16,894 nucleotides of DNA from Candidatus Uhrbacteria bacterium (GTDB taxonomy: Bacteria > Patescibacteriota > Patescibacteriia > UBA9934): the NCBI GenBank assembly GCA_030688135.1, contig JAUYIW010000050.1:1-16894 (forward strand). Reading direction: 5' to 3'. Shown piece by piece: positions 6,492-13,490 of the stretch. Every line of letters starts with the position of its first letter. Positions within the stretch are counted from its first letter, which is position 1. Position numbers and translations under genes: made by a program. The notes beneath the pieces are model-generated. The model was not told the origin of the DNA and did not search any database. It saw only the letters and a program-made list of their open reading frames with translations.

Positions 6492-6519
6492 AAAATCGAC
6501 GATCGAAGACCTGACCCCT
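6492..6519. repeat. 28-bp terminal inverted repeat, left copy
   Basis: Starts AAAATCGACG and ends GACCTGACCCCT; the exact reverse complement lies at 8239-8266. The GACCTGACCCC end resembles the motif often seen at REP-like elements associated with Y1 (IS200-type) transposases, by recall only. No transposase is encoded between the copies. Confidence 0.9.
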
Positions 6520-6523
6520 GTAC

Positions 6524-6570
6524 GGTAACCGAATTATGGAATATCCGCATGAATCTCGGTAACCTTTTTT
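6524..6570 (+). terminator. Hairpin followed by T-run just inside the left inverted repeat
   Basis: GGTAACCGA (6524-6532) pairs with TCGGTAACC (6556-6564) across a 23-nt loop, followed by six T. It would stop transcription entering from the left before the promoter at 6589; it could equally be an end structure of the element. Confidence 0.6.
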
Positions 6571-6588
6571 ATGGCCTATAACGCACAC

Positions 6589-6625
6589 TTGACAAAAGAT
6601 GTGCATTCGTGTAAGGTTCTACCTT
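6589..6625 (+). promoter_or_regulatory. TTGACA-N17-TAAGGT promoter with AAGGT/ACCTT inverted repeat
   Basis: TTGACA (6589-6594), 17 bp, TAAGGT (6612-6617). AAGGT-TCT-ACCTT (6613-6625) overlaps the -10 and the probable start of transcription, paralleling the repeat at 4269-4284. Confidence 0.75.
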
Positions 6626-6639
6626 GCCATGGAGGAATC

Positions 6640-6918
6640 ATGAGCATAGAAGATGCCAAGCGACTACTTGAAAATACAGTCTCTGCTGCCAGAGGAACAT
6701 CAGCAAATGTGAATCCGGACAGTGTGTATCTGGATATCCCGACTCCCGATGGAGAAGGATCAGTCCAGCTCCTTGCGATCGTGCGCAAGGTAGACGCCAA
6801 TCAACGTATCTTTGAGGACTATAAACAAACTGGCGAGCCCATTCCTCTGTGGCTGAAGGAAGTCATGAGACGGAACTGCCTACGGGAAGGCATTCCATTG
6901 CCTCCCGAGCTCGCGTAA
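6640..6918 (+). CDS. Orphan 92-aa soluble protein, unknown function
   Basis: Begins at ATG 6640 (MSIEDAKRLLENTVSAARG). The open frame reaches back to 6571, but that start precedes the promoter; 6640 has GGAGGA four bases upstream. No domain is recognised: an N-terminal helix, a central hydrophobic strand region (VQLLAIVRKV) and a charged C-terminus ending in PLPPELA. There is no signal peptide or membrane segment. It lies inside the 28-bp inverted repeats, converging on the 401-aa gene, with only 18 nt between stops and a terminator hairpin over the junction. Confidence 0.82.
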   Translation: MSIEDAKRLLENTVSAARGTSANVNPDSVYLDIPTPDGEGSVQLLAIVRKVDANQRIFEDYKQTGEPIPLWLKEVMRRNCLREGIPLPPELA

Positions 6919-6924
6919 ACGTGT

Positions 6925-6970
6925 GATCCAGCAAGGCTATTTTTCTAAAGCCTTCTGGATCTTTTCTTTT
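6925..6970 (+). terminator. Nested-hairpin terminator overlapping the end of the convergent gene
   Basis: GATCCAG (6925-6931) pairs with CTGGATC (6955-6961); within it AAGGCT pairs with AGCCTT. TTTTCTTTTA follows on the plus strand. The structure contains the last codons and TAG of the minus-strand gene. Confidence 0.8.
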
Positions 6971-8142
6971 ACTTCGTCGCTCATAGTTTTTAATCCTCTC
7001 ATTGTAATCTCATCGTTGTCCAAAAGCTCGACCACTAAAGCCTCGATCCTCTTTCTAAAATCATTCGCCCGTTCCGCAGTTGAGAAATCCTCTTTTGTAG
7101 CAAGGTCAGCCTTGACTAAAACCTCCTTATTTAAAACTTTATGCAAGTCCCTCTCTTTCTTTCTCTCTTTAGTTTCTTCACTCCAAGCGCCTACTTGCTT
7201 AAGGCCTTCAAAAACTTTCTTGGCTCTCCCATTAGGCAAAAAGCCTGCAATATCTCTAATTAACGCCTGTTGACGATGGACATCCCCTTGGCCTTCCTCC
7301 TCTTCTTTTACCAAATCATTAAATTTATGCACATCTAAAACCACATCTCTTACGCCTGTGCCTTGCAATTTTTTTCTAGTAGCCTCTAATATAGCCTGAT
7401 TATACTCCTTCACATTTGAATCGAAAGAAAAAGTCTTTAGTTGAATATCAAACCTTTCGCCTCCAATTGTCAAAATAACATCGATCTTATCTCTCAGATC
7501 CTCCCTTGCTCTACCATGCTCCGCAGAAATAATGTGATCCAAACCTTGCTTACGAGCATATTTCTGGATCAGCCAAATTAGCTGATATTCATTCTTCTTG
7601 CCGGAGTTGGCTATTTTTTTATAAAACTCAGTTTGCTTTTTCTCTAATTCATCCAACCTCTTATTCCTTAATCTCTCATTTTTTGTCCTTTGTACTTTAC
7701 GCATAGTCAATCCTAAATACATACCTTGCGCGTCTAGAATATCGTAAAGCCTTCTATCCCAATCCGTTTTAGCGGCAGACTCATACAAAGCCGTGGCCTT
7801 TTCCTCATCTTCCTTTAGTTCAGCCATCTCGGGGAACTTATCTTGCGCGTTTTCTACCTCGGAACGACTAAGCGTATATGAAGTCTTTCCGAGATTTGTC
7901 GCATAGTCAACTAAATATCGACCGTACCGGGTATCAACGTTACTAACGTGTCCGTGAATAATATCTGCCTCATAAAAATCCGCAATAGCTCCTTGCTCCG
8001 GATCTATCTCACGTAACCCCTTAAGCTTTTTAACAGTATCCGCTTCTGTCATGGATCCGTGAAGATAATCACTCTCAAGAGCCTTTAGAGTAAAATTAAA
8101 TCTTTCATTTCTCTCAATTTCGGGGTTAAGATCAACTCTCAT
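6937..8142 (-). CDS. 401-aa protein with possible PD-(D/E)XK-type nuclease motif
   Basis: Highly charged, helical 401-residue protein with no signal peptide or membrane segment. Residues 208-240 read EHGRAREDLRDKID, then VILTIGGERFDIQLKTF: an Asp at the end of one strand (D221) followed 13 residues later by QLK (234-236), with Glu 208 or Glu 214 upstream. This D...QxK pattern on consecutive strands, followed by a helix and VRDVVLDV, resembles the PD-(D/E)XK nuclease core in its Mrr-like QxK form. The function is inferred from this pattern alone. Residues 95-180 look like coiled coil and the C-terminal third is Lys/Glu-rich. A fair promoter (TTGGGT-N17-TAAGAT, 8188-8216) precedes it; the ribosome binding site is weak. 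It fills most of the segment between the 28-bp inverted repeats. Confidence 0.88.
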   Translation of the reverse strand: MRVDLNPEIERNERFNFTLKALESDYLHGSMTEADTVKKLKGLREIDPEQGAIADFYEADIIHGHVSNVDTRYGRYLVDYATNLGKTSYTLSRSEVENAQDKFPEMAELKEDEEKATALYESAAKTDWDRRLYDILDAQGMYLGLTMRKVQRTKNERLRNKRLDELEKKQTEFYKKIANSGKKNEYQLIWLIQKYARKQGLDHIISAEHGRAREDLRDKIDVILTIGGERFDIQLKTFSFDSNVKEYNQAILEATRKKLQGTGVRDVVLDVHKFNDLVKEEEEGQGDVHRQQALIRDIAGFLPNGRAKKVFEGLKQVGAWSEETKERKKERDLHKVLNKEVLVKADLATKEDFSTAERANDFRKRIEALVVELLDNDEITMRGLKTMSDEVKEKIQKALEK

Positions 8143-8187
8143 ATAAGTTTTCCATCTGAATAATTAAAGCTTTATTTCTACAATATT

Positions 8188-8216
8188 ATCTTATCATAAA
8201 ACCAAACCCGACCCAA
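8188..8216 (-). promoter_or_regulatory. Candidate promoter of the 401-aa gene
   Basis: On the minus strand TTGGGT (8211-8216) and TAAGAT (8188-8193) with a 17-bp spacer, about 45 bp before the ATG. Confidence 0.45.
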
Positions 8217-8238
8217 TACAATCAACCGCACACCTAGG

Positions 8239-8266
8239 AGGGGTCAGGTCTTCGATCGTCGATTTT
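8239..8266. repeat. 28-bp terminal inverted repeat, right copy
   Basis: Exact reverse complement of 6492-6519; together they bound a 1775-bp segment. Confidence 0.9.
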
Positions 8267-8316
8267 ATAAATGACTATCCCTCTGGGGGCCTTTACACAG
8301 GGAAGCATCGGCCGGG

Positions 8317-8345
8317 TTGACAAAAGGCTGTTTTTGTGCTATTAT
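8317..8345 (+). promoter_or_regulatory. Strong promoter of the 159-aa orphan gene
   Basis: TTGACA (8317-8322), 17-bp spacer, TATTAT (8340-8345), giving a start of transcription near 8352. Confidence 0.85.
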
Positions 8346-8380
8346 TGAGCGTTCCAATTAACCCAAAACAAGGTAAGAAA

Positions 8381-8860
8381 ATGCCGGGAACAAGTAGCCA
8401 GGGCAAGCGCCTCTGGCATCGTATGTACTGTCCTCTCAACACCGAGGAGCCCAGCCATAGGTTCGGGCTCAAACACGGAGAGATCGCAGGAGGACCCAAA
8501 AAAGTCTTCCGCAATGGCCTCTGGTACAGTGGGAACGGTGAGTATCTCGGCGATGGAGATACGGGGCTGGACGACATCGTCCGAATCGCCAACGAGCTTC
8601 AGCCTGGCGAAGCGTTCGTCATCCTCACCGAGGATGACGCGCGCGAACTCGACTGGAGCTGGGACACAGACGGTCGTTTGACGCAGGAGCAGCTAAACAC
8701 TGCGCCTGCACTGGTAATGTTGCCAGGAGCGATCCACGTGGTCCGTGGCGGCGAGTACCCAAAATTGGACTACTGGGCCAGTGGCGGATACGTAGAGTTG
8801 CTCAAGGAAACCGGGATCCCCGTCCACCAGCTGTGGGGGCCCACGAGTCTGATCCTCTGA
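8381..8860 (+). CDS. Orphan 159-aa soluble protein, unknown function
   Basis: Starts at ATG 8381 (MPGTSSQGKRLWHRMYC) with AAGGTAAG upstream; the frame opens earlier but inside the promoter. The sequence is Trp- and Gly-rich (KVFRNGLWYSGNGEYLGDGD) with a central FVILTEDDARELDW and a C-terminal GYVELLKETGIPVHQLWG. No family, signal or membrane segment is seen. It ends in TGA. It is markedly more GC-rich than TypA next door, has its own promoter and a nested terminator, and lies just outside the right inverted repeat, so it reads as an imported single-gene unit. Confidence 0.85.
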   Translation: MPGTSSQGKRLWHRMYCPLNTEEPSHRFGLKHGEIAGGPKKVFRNGLWYSGNGEYLGDGDTGLDDIVRIANELQPGEAFVILTEDDARELDWSWDTDGRLTQEQLNTAPALVMLPGAIHVVRGGEYPKLDYWASGGYVELLKETGIPVHQLWGPTSLIL

Positions 8861-8905
8861 CCAGGCTCACTCGCCCCCTAAGACGTCTCGTCTCGGCGGG
8901 CCTTT

Positions 8906-8955
8906 CACCCTGCGGTAAATCGGTCCAACCGATCTGCTGCAGGGTGTTTAATTTT
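8906..8955 (+). terminator. Nested-hairpin terminator of the 159-aa orphan gene
   Basis: Outer stem CACCCTGC (8906-8913) with GCAGGGTG (8939-8946), inner stem ATCGGT/ACCGAT, then TTTAATTTT. Confidence 0.85.
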
Positions 8956-9101
8956 ATAAAAAGCAGGAAAACCAATCCTACATAAAACATTATTCTACTC
9001 CCCGTTTGCCAATAACGCCTCTTCGTGATCAATAGGAGCGGGTTTCCAACACTCTTGCCAAAAGGGTTTGGTGACCCAACCCCTACTGAGCTCAAGTAAG
9101 A

Positions 9102-9134
9102 TAAAATGGACGTCTCTGAGAGACGTCCATTTTA
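9102..9134. terminator. Perfect bidirectional terminator after typA
   Basis: TAAAATGGACGTCTC pairs over 15 bp with GAGACGTCCATTTTA around TGA. It begins at the base after the typA stop codon on the minus strand and offers a T-rich arm on both strands. Confidence 0.85.
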
Positions 9135-10937
9135 TTACTTTTCTTTTGGCGTATTGCGTTTTCGGTCGTGCTCTTTAAGATAACGCTTGCGGATACGAAT
9201 ACTCTCAGGTGTTACCTCAACATATTCATCAGAATCAATATATTCCAACGCACGCTCAAGGTTCATATCAAGTGGTGGCGTTAAATTAATAGCCTCGTCT
9301 GCTCCACTAGACCTCATATTAGTTAAATGCTTTCCCTTAATAGGATTCACAACCATTGATTCCTTTGCGCTCGTTCCAATCACCATTCCTTCGTAAACAT
9401 CAATACCTGGGCCAATAAACAAGGAACCGCGTTGCTGTAGATTGTTAAGCGCGAACGCTAGGGTTTTGCCATCAAATCCGGAAATCATGGAACCTGTTGT
9501 TCTACGAGGAATATCACCTTTATGCGGACCGTTATGGGAGAAAATGTGAGAAAGTGTTCCCTCTCCCTTGGTTGAAGTCATAAAGTCGGTTCTGTAACCA
9601 AGTAAACCACGGGTTGGAATCGAATACTCCAGTCTAGTTGACCCGTTTTCACTACGCATTGAAGTCATTTCACCTTTTCTCTTACCCAACGCTTCAATAA
9701 CAGTGCCTGCAGAATTATCTGGAACATCGATAACAACCGCCTCATATGGCTCAGTCTTAACGCCATCAACCTCGTGGATAATCGCCTGAGGCTGTGAAAC
9801 TTGAAGTTCAAAACCTTCACGACGCATAGTTTCTATAAACACCGCAAGGTGCATTTCACCACGACCACTAACTTTAAAAACATCTCCGGCTTCTGGAAAA
9901 GAAACTTCAAGCCCAACGTTTGTTTCAAGTTCACGATCAAGTCTTTCTCGAATCTGACGTGATGTTACAAAAGTACCTTCACGTCCTGCAAATGGTGAAT
10001 TATTCACCAAAAAATCCATTGTTAAGGTTGGACGATCAATCTCGATTGCTTCAAGCGCAACTGCGTCAGAGTCTTCAGCAATAGTTTCGCCTACGTTAAT
10101 ATTTGGAATTCCTGCAATCGAAACAATGTCACCGGCAAATGCTTCCTGAACTTCAACTTTTGCAAGTCCAAGGCTAGTAAGCAGTTTTGTGATTTTATGA
10201 TTATCTCTAGAACCGTCTGGTCGAATAACAGTAACCTGCATTCCAACCCTTAGCGTTCCTTCAAGAATTCGGCCCGTTGCCATTCTGCCTACAAATTTAT
10301 CGTATGCTAAATTCACGGGCTGGAAACGCGCAGGAACAGATAAATCGCTTGGCGCACTTGGAACAACTTTAATAATAAGATCAAAAAGCGGTTGCAAATT
10401 AGTTCCTGCGTCTGCGGGATCGTTAAGTGCAATGCCCTGTTTTGCGTTTGTGTAAATGAATGAAAAATCAAGCTGTTCATCGTTTGCGCCAAGTTCTGTA
10501 AACAAATCAAATACCATGTTTAGCACTGCGTCAGGTCGAGCAGATGGTTTGTCGATCTTGTTGATAACTACGATTGGCTTCAGTCCCAACTCAAGTGCTT
10601 TGCGTAGCACGAACTTTGTCTGTGGCATTGGTCCTTCGTAAGCGTCAACGAGCAATAAAACAGAATCAACCATTCTAAGCACGCGCTCTACCTCTGACCC
10701 AAAGTCTGCGTGCCCTGGAGTGTCAACAATATTAACCTTAACGTCACCAATCTGAATTGATGTATTTTTAGCGTAAATCGTAATACCTCGTTCTTTTTCT
10801 TGATCATTTGAGTCCATTACACGCTCTACAATAACGTCTCGATCAGAAAACGCCCCAGACTGCTGGAGCATTGCGTCGACTAAGGTTGTTTTACCATGGT
10901 CAACGTGGGCAATGATTGCAATGTTTCGAAAATCCAT
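9135..10937 (-). CDS. typA: Ribosome-associated GTPase TypA/BipA
   Basis: Translational GTPase that binds the 70S ribosome and helps growth and 50S assembly under stress such as cold. The 600 residues match the family's usual length. GTPase motifs: AHVDHGKTT (10-18), RGITI (50-54), DTPGH (72-76), NKID (126-129). The elongation-factor domains and the family-specific C-terminus (SGADEAINLTPPLDMNLERA then LEYIDSDEYVEVTPESIRIRK) follow. Transcribed alone from TTGACA-N17-TATACT with a short leader of about 14 nt lacking a Shine-Dalgarno sequence. A perfect 15-bp-stem terminator follows the stop codon directly. Codon and base composition are the AT-rich background of the window. Confidence 0.98.
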   Translation of the reverse strand: MDFRNIAIIAHVDHGKTTLVDAMLQQSGAFSDRDVIVERVMDSNDQEKERGITIYAKNTSIQIGDVKVNIVDTPGHADFGSEVERVLRMVDSVLLLVDAYEGPMPQTKFVLRKALELGLKPIVVINKIDKPSARPDAVLNMVFDLFTELGANDEQLDFSFIYTNAKQGIALNDPADAGTNLQPLFDLIIKVVPSAPSDLSVPARFQPVNLAYDKFVGRMATGRILEGTLRVGMQVTVIRPDGSRDNHKITKLLTSLGLAKVEVQEAFAGDIVSIAGIPNINVGETIAEDSDAVALEAIEIDRPTLTMDFLVNNSPFAGREGTFVTSRQIRERLDRELETNVGLEVSFPEAGDVFKVSGRGEMHLAVFIETMRREGFELQVSQPQAIIHEVDGVKTEPYEAVVIDVPDNSAGTVIEALGKRKGEMTSMRSENGSTRLEYSIPTRGLLGYRTDFMTSTKGEGTLSHIFSHNGPHKGDIPRRTTGSMISGFDGKTLAFALNNLQQRGSLFIGPGIDVYEGMVIGTSAKESMVVNPIKGKHLTNMRSSGADEAINLTPPLDMNLERALEYIDSDEYVEVTPESIRIRKRYLKEHDRKRNTPKEK

Positions 10938-10957
10938 AATGATGTTATAACTCGCGG

Positions 10958-10986
10958 AGTATAGCCGAAGTTGCCGTTTGTGTCAA
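10958..10986 (-). promoter_or_regulatory. typA promoter
   Basis: TTGACA (10981-10986) and TATACT (10958-10963) with a 17-bp spacer on the minus strand; near-consensus sigma-70 type. Confidence 0.88.
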
Positions 10987-11086
10987 TAAAAACCGCCCCT
11001 TACAAAAAGGCGATACTTATTAAGCTGCAAATACGCTCGCAAGAGCGCACCGCGCTGTATCCTAAAAAGAAAAATAAGAAACAAAA

Positions 11087-11509
11087 CTACTTCCCAAGAT
11101 ACATTTTAATCCCCTCAAGATTTCCTGACTTAAATGACTTTTTAATATTAATCTTCGATATATCTACCCAATCATAAGCGATATGCTCATTACTCAACTT
11201 AATTTTACCGCTTATATACTTTGCTTCAAAAAACACGAAAAGTATATGCGTGCCGTCAATTGAACCTTTGTGTTTACCAAGCGCAACAGGTTTGTTACTT
11301 AACTTATATTTAATATTTCCTAACTCTTCACGAATTTCTCGCTTGAGAGCTTTTTCAAGTGGTACTTCAAATTCACTAACTTCAATTCTTCCTCCAGCAA
11401 AATCGAAACTTCCACCAAGACTTGATTCAGGTCGAGGAGTTAAAAGAAGAAACTCACCTTTTTTATTTTTCATTATCGCCCTAAGCGAAACTTCATATTT
11501 ATCGTGCAT
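11087..11509 (-). CDS. Nudix hydrolase
   Basis: A 140-residue single-domain Nudix protein, cleaving a nucleoside diphosphate linked to another group; the substrate is not predictable. The Nudix box spans residues 39-66: FAGGRIEVSEFEVPLEKALK, then REIREELGNI. The catalytic REIREELG is intact, with Glu 61 and Glu 62. The loop between the first Glu and the Arg-Glu pair is about three residues longer than the canonical seven. A TATAAC box (11516-11521) lies only 6 bp before the ATG with TTAACT 16 bp further up, so the message may be leaderless; no ribosome binding site is seen. It ends in TAG. Confidence 0.92.
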   Translation of the reverse strand: MHDKYEVSLRAIMKNKKGEFLLLTPRPESSLGGSFDFAGGRIEVSEFEVPLEKALKREIREELGNIKYKLSNKPVALGKHKGSIDGTHILFVFFEAKYISGKIKLSNEHIAYDWVDISKINIKKSFKSGNLEGIKMYLGK

Positions 11510-11613
11510 ACGAAAGTTATATAATCACCTCGTTATTAGTTAAATACAGCTTAGCGTAACCCTTAAGGTACATTTATTTTGATTCAAAATCTGGCTTGTT
11601 TTACTATCGCGTA

Positions 11614-11642
11614 TTGGCATTTCTGACTTTTTGTTGTATATT
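11614..11642 (+). promoter_or_regulatory. Promoter of the 90-aa orphan gene, within an imperfect tandem repeat
   Basis: TTGGCA (11614-11619), 17 bp, TATATT (11637-11642). The block GTATTGGCATTTCTGACTTT recurs as GTATATTGACATTTCGTACTTT about 25 bp later, so a second -35-like TTGACA lies at 11641, paired only with a weak -10. Confidence 0.55.
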
Positions 11643-11684
11643 GACATTTCGTACTTTCCTAAAACAATACATCAAAGAGGTCGT

Positions 11685-11957
11685 ATGCCACGCCGCAAAA
11701 CAGAAAGTGCCAATAAAAAGCTCGGGGAACGGCTTATTGCTACTGCCATAGACTATTTGGCGTTGACCATAGGAACGCAAGTAGTTCGAATGAAATTGAT
11801 CGAAAGCAGACAAGAGCTTGTCATTGGAATCGTCTTTTCCTACAAAGTGAATGTTGAAAACGACATACTCGACGCTCTTAGGTGCCTTATTGAATGCAAA
11901 TACGCAATCGAGCGTAAGAGCGTTCCAAAAATTTGCTTTGAGATCAGCAGCGTCTGA
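11685..11957 (+). CDS. Orphan 90-aa basic protein, unknown function
   Basis: From ATG 11685 (MPRRKTESANKKLGERLIAT), supported by AGAGG four bases upstream and by the promoter, which excludes the longer frame starting at 11631. The N-terminus is basic, followed by alternating hydrophobic strands and helices (AIDYLALTIG, LVIGIVFSYKVNVE, ILDALRCLIECKYAIE). Size and charge would allow a small nucleic-acid-binding protein, but no motif proves it. It ends in TGA and has its own nested terminator. Confidence 0.82.
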   Translation: MPRRKTESANKKLGERLIATAIDYLALTIGTQVVRMKLIESRQELVIGIVFSYKVNVENDILDALRCLIECKYAIERKSVPKICFEISSV

Positions 11958-11973
11958 TCGCAGTTCGTACGCT

Positions 11974-12021
11974 CGTCCACATTGAGTCGCCCTGACTCAC
12001 CTCGTGGACGGCTTTTATTTT
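11974..12021 (+). terminator. Nested-hairpin terminator of the 90-aa orphan gene
   Basis: Outer stem CGTCCAC (11974-11980) with GTGGACG (12004-12010), inner stem TGAGTC (11983-11988) with GACTCA (11994-11999), then GCTTTTATTTT. Confidence 0.85.
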
Positions 12022-12029
12022 AAACTTGC

Positions 12030-13436
12030 CTAACTCATAAAATCGAGCACCGCTCTATCCACAATCACATCCTTGGTTTTGAAAGGTTTCAACAGAGTAA
12101 TACCACTTAATCTTGTACAGCGACTAAGCGCAACATACATTTGCCCATGTGCAAAAGCACCCCAACCAACATCGACCAACACTTTATCGAACGTTTTTCC
12201 CTGCGCCTTGTGAATAGTAACCGCCCAAGCAAGCGCAATAGGATATTGCGAATATGAGCCAACAACTCCCTCCTCAAAATTATCACCGTTGTAGTTATAC
12301 TCAAATATTTCCCACTTATGCTGGCCAACTTCAACACGTTTGCCATCCTCAAGCTCAACATCTAAAATTGGATTCTTACTTAAGCCCTGATTTGAAATTC
12401 CTCGAATTGTTCCAAGCGTGCCGTTAACCCACCGCTTTGACGGATCGTTGGTTGTAAACATTATTCGTGCTCCGGTTTTTACCTTGATCGTAGCTTCTGA
12501 CGGCATTTTACGCGTGCCCAAATCCCCCATTGACTGCGCTTTTAATGTCCACTCTTTGCCAGATAGTTTCTTAAGCTCAAAGTTATTACGATCAGCTGCC
12601 ATTTTATTGGTTGTGGTTAAATGAACAACATAATCAGATTCATGGGTTGGGTCGAAAAAAGGATCGTGCCGTTTGTTCCAAGTTTCAATATCGTCTATTT
12701 GCATCTGCCCAGAACGAATATTATTCAAAAGCTCAATAAATGCCTGCTCTTTTTGCCTATGCACTTTTTGAAGTTCAATAACTTTAATTTGCGTTTCTTC
12801 AATTGCGTAAGATGAAAAAAAGTATGGGGACGGATATTCAGTTTCAAATCGAAATTGTTCTTCGTTAGTAACGACTGGTGGAAGCTGAAAAAGATCGCCA
12901 ATAAAAATCATTTGTACCCCACCAAACGCCTGCTTTGGTCGGTCTCGATTTAACCTAAGCGCCCTATCAACACAATCTAAAAGATCTGCTCGAACCATGG
13001 AGATTTCGTCTATTACAATGGTTTCAATTTGCTCAAAGAATTGTAGATTCTCATTTGCGGTTTTATGAACCAAATGCTTATCTATCTTTGGATGAAACCC
13101 AAAAAATGAATGTATGGTTTGGCCCTTAACGTTCAGCGCTGCAACTCCGGTTGGAGCCAAAACAACGTATTTCTTTTTTGTTTTAGACCTAAAATATTTT
13201 AAAAGCGTTGACTTCCCTGTCCCGGCCCGCCCTGTTAGGAAAATATTATTGTTGGTATTTTCGATTGCATCAAACGCACTTTTAAATTCTTTGGTAACTA
13301 TTATATCTTCTAAAAAAATATCGCCTACTGCAGTAGAAACCTTGCTTGACTCAACAAGCTTAGTGTTTGTTACCGCTTTTTTAGGCCATTTCTTCTTTGA
13401 AGATTTCTTTGCACCTATCTGCTTCTTGTTAAACAT
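12030..13436 (-). CDS. PIF1-like superfamily 1B DNA helicase
   Basis: ATP-driven 5'-3' DNA helicase of the PIF1/RRM3 group (related to RecD2), 468 residues. Motifs in order: Walker A GRAGTGKST (69-77); APTGVAALNVKGQTIHSFFG (94-113), the PIF1 form of motif Ia; Walker B VIDEIS (141-146); GDLFQLPP (180-187), motif III; GARIMFTTND, motif IV; TIHKAQGKT (407-415), motif V; VALSRCT (435-441), motif VI. The first 30 residues are Lys-rich and probably disordered. No Shine-Dalgarno is seen. It follows the flavoprotein gene on the same strand by 54 nt and may share its message. Such helicases help replication through G-quadruplexes and R-loops; the exact role here is inferred. Confidence 0.93.
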   Translation of the reverse strand: MFNKKQIGAKKSSKKKWPKKAVTNTKLVESSKVSTAVGDIFLEDIIVTKEFKSAFDAIENTNNNIFLTGRAGTGKSTLLKYFRSKTKKKYVVLAPTGVAALNVKGQTIHSFFGFHPKIDKHLVHKTANENLQFFEQIETIVIDEISMVRADLLDCVDRALRLNRDRPKQAFGGVQMIFIGDLFQLPPVVTNEEQFRFETEYPSPYFFSSYAIEETQIKVIELQKVHRQKEQAFIELLNNIRSGQMQIDDIETWNKRHDPFFDPTHESDYVVHLTTTNKMAADRNNFELKKLSGKEWTLKAQSMGDLGTRKMPSEATIKVKTGARIMFTTNDPSKRWVNGTLGTIRGISNQGLSKNPILDVELEDGKRVEVGQHKWEIFEYNYNGDNFEEGVVGSYSQYPIALAWAVTIHKAQGKTFDKVLVDVGWGAFAHGQMYVALSRCTRLSGITLLKPFKTKDVIVDRAVLDFMS

Positions 13437-13490
13437 GATTTTGTTGGGTTTAAGAGCTAAGCCATTGTATCACACAATGATTTATAATAA

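Noticed and set aside
8802..9095. 97-aa minus-strand ORF with a hydrophobic stretch
   Set aside because: It overlaps the end of the 159-aa gene and its terminator hairpin, has no ribosome binding site, and its C-terminus is translated hairpin.
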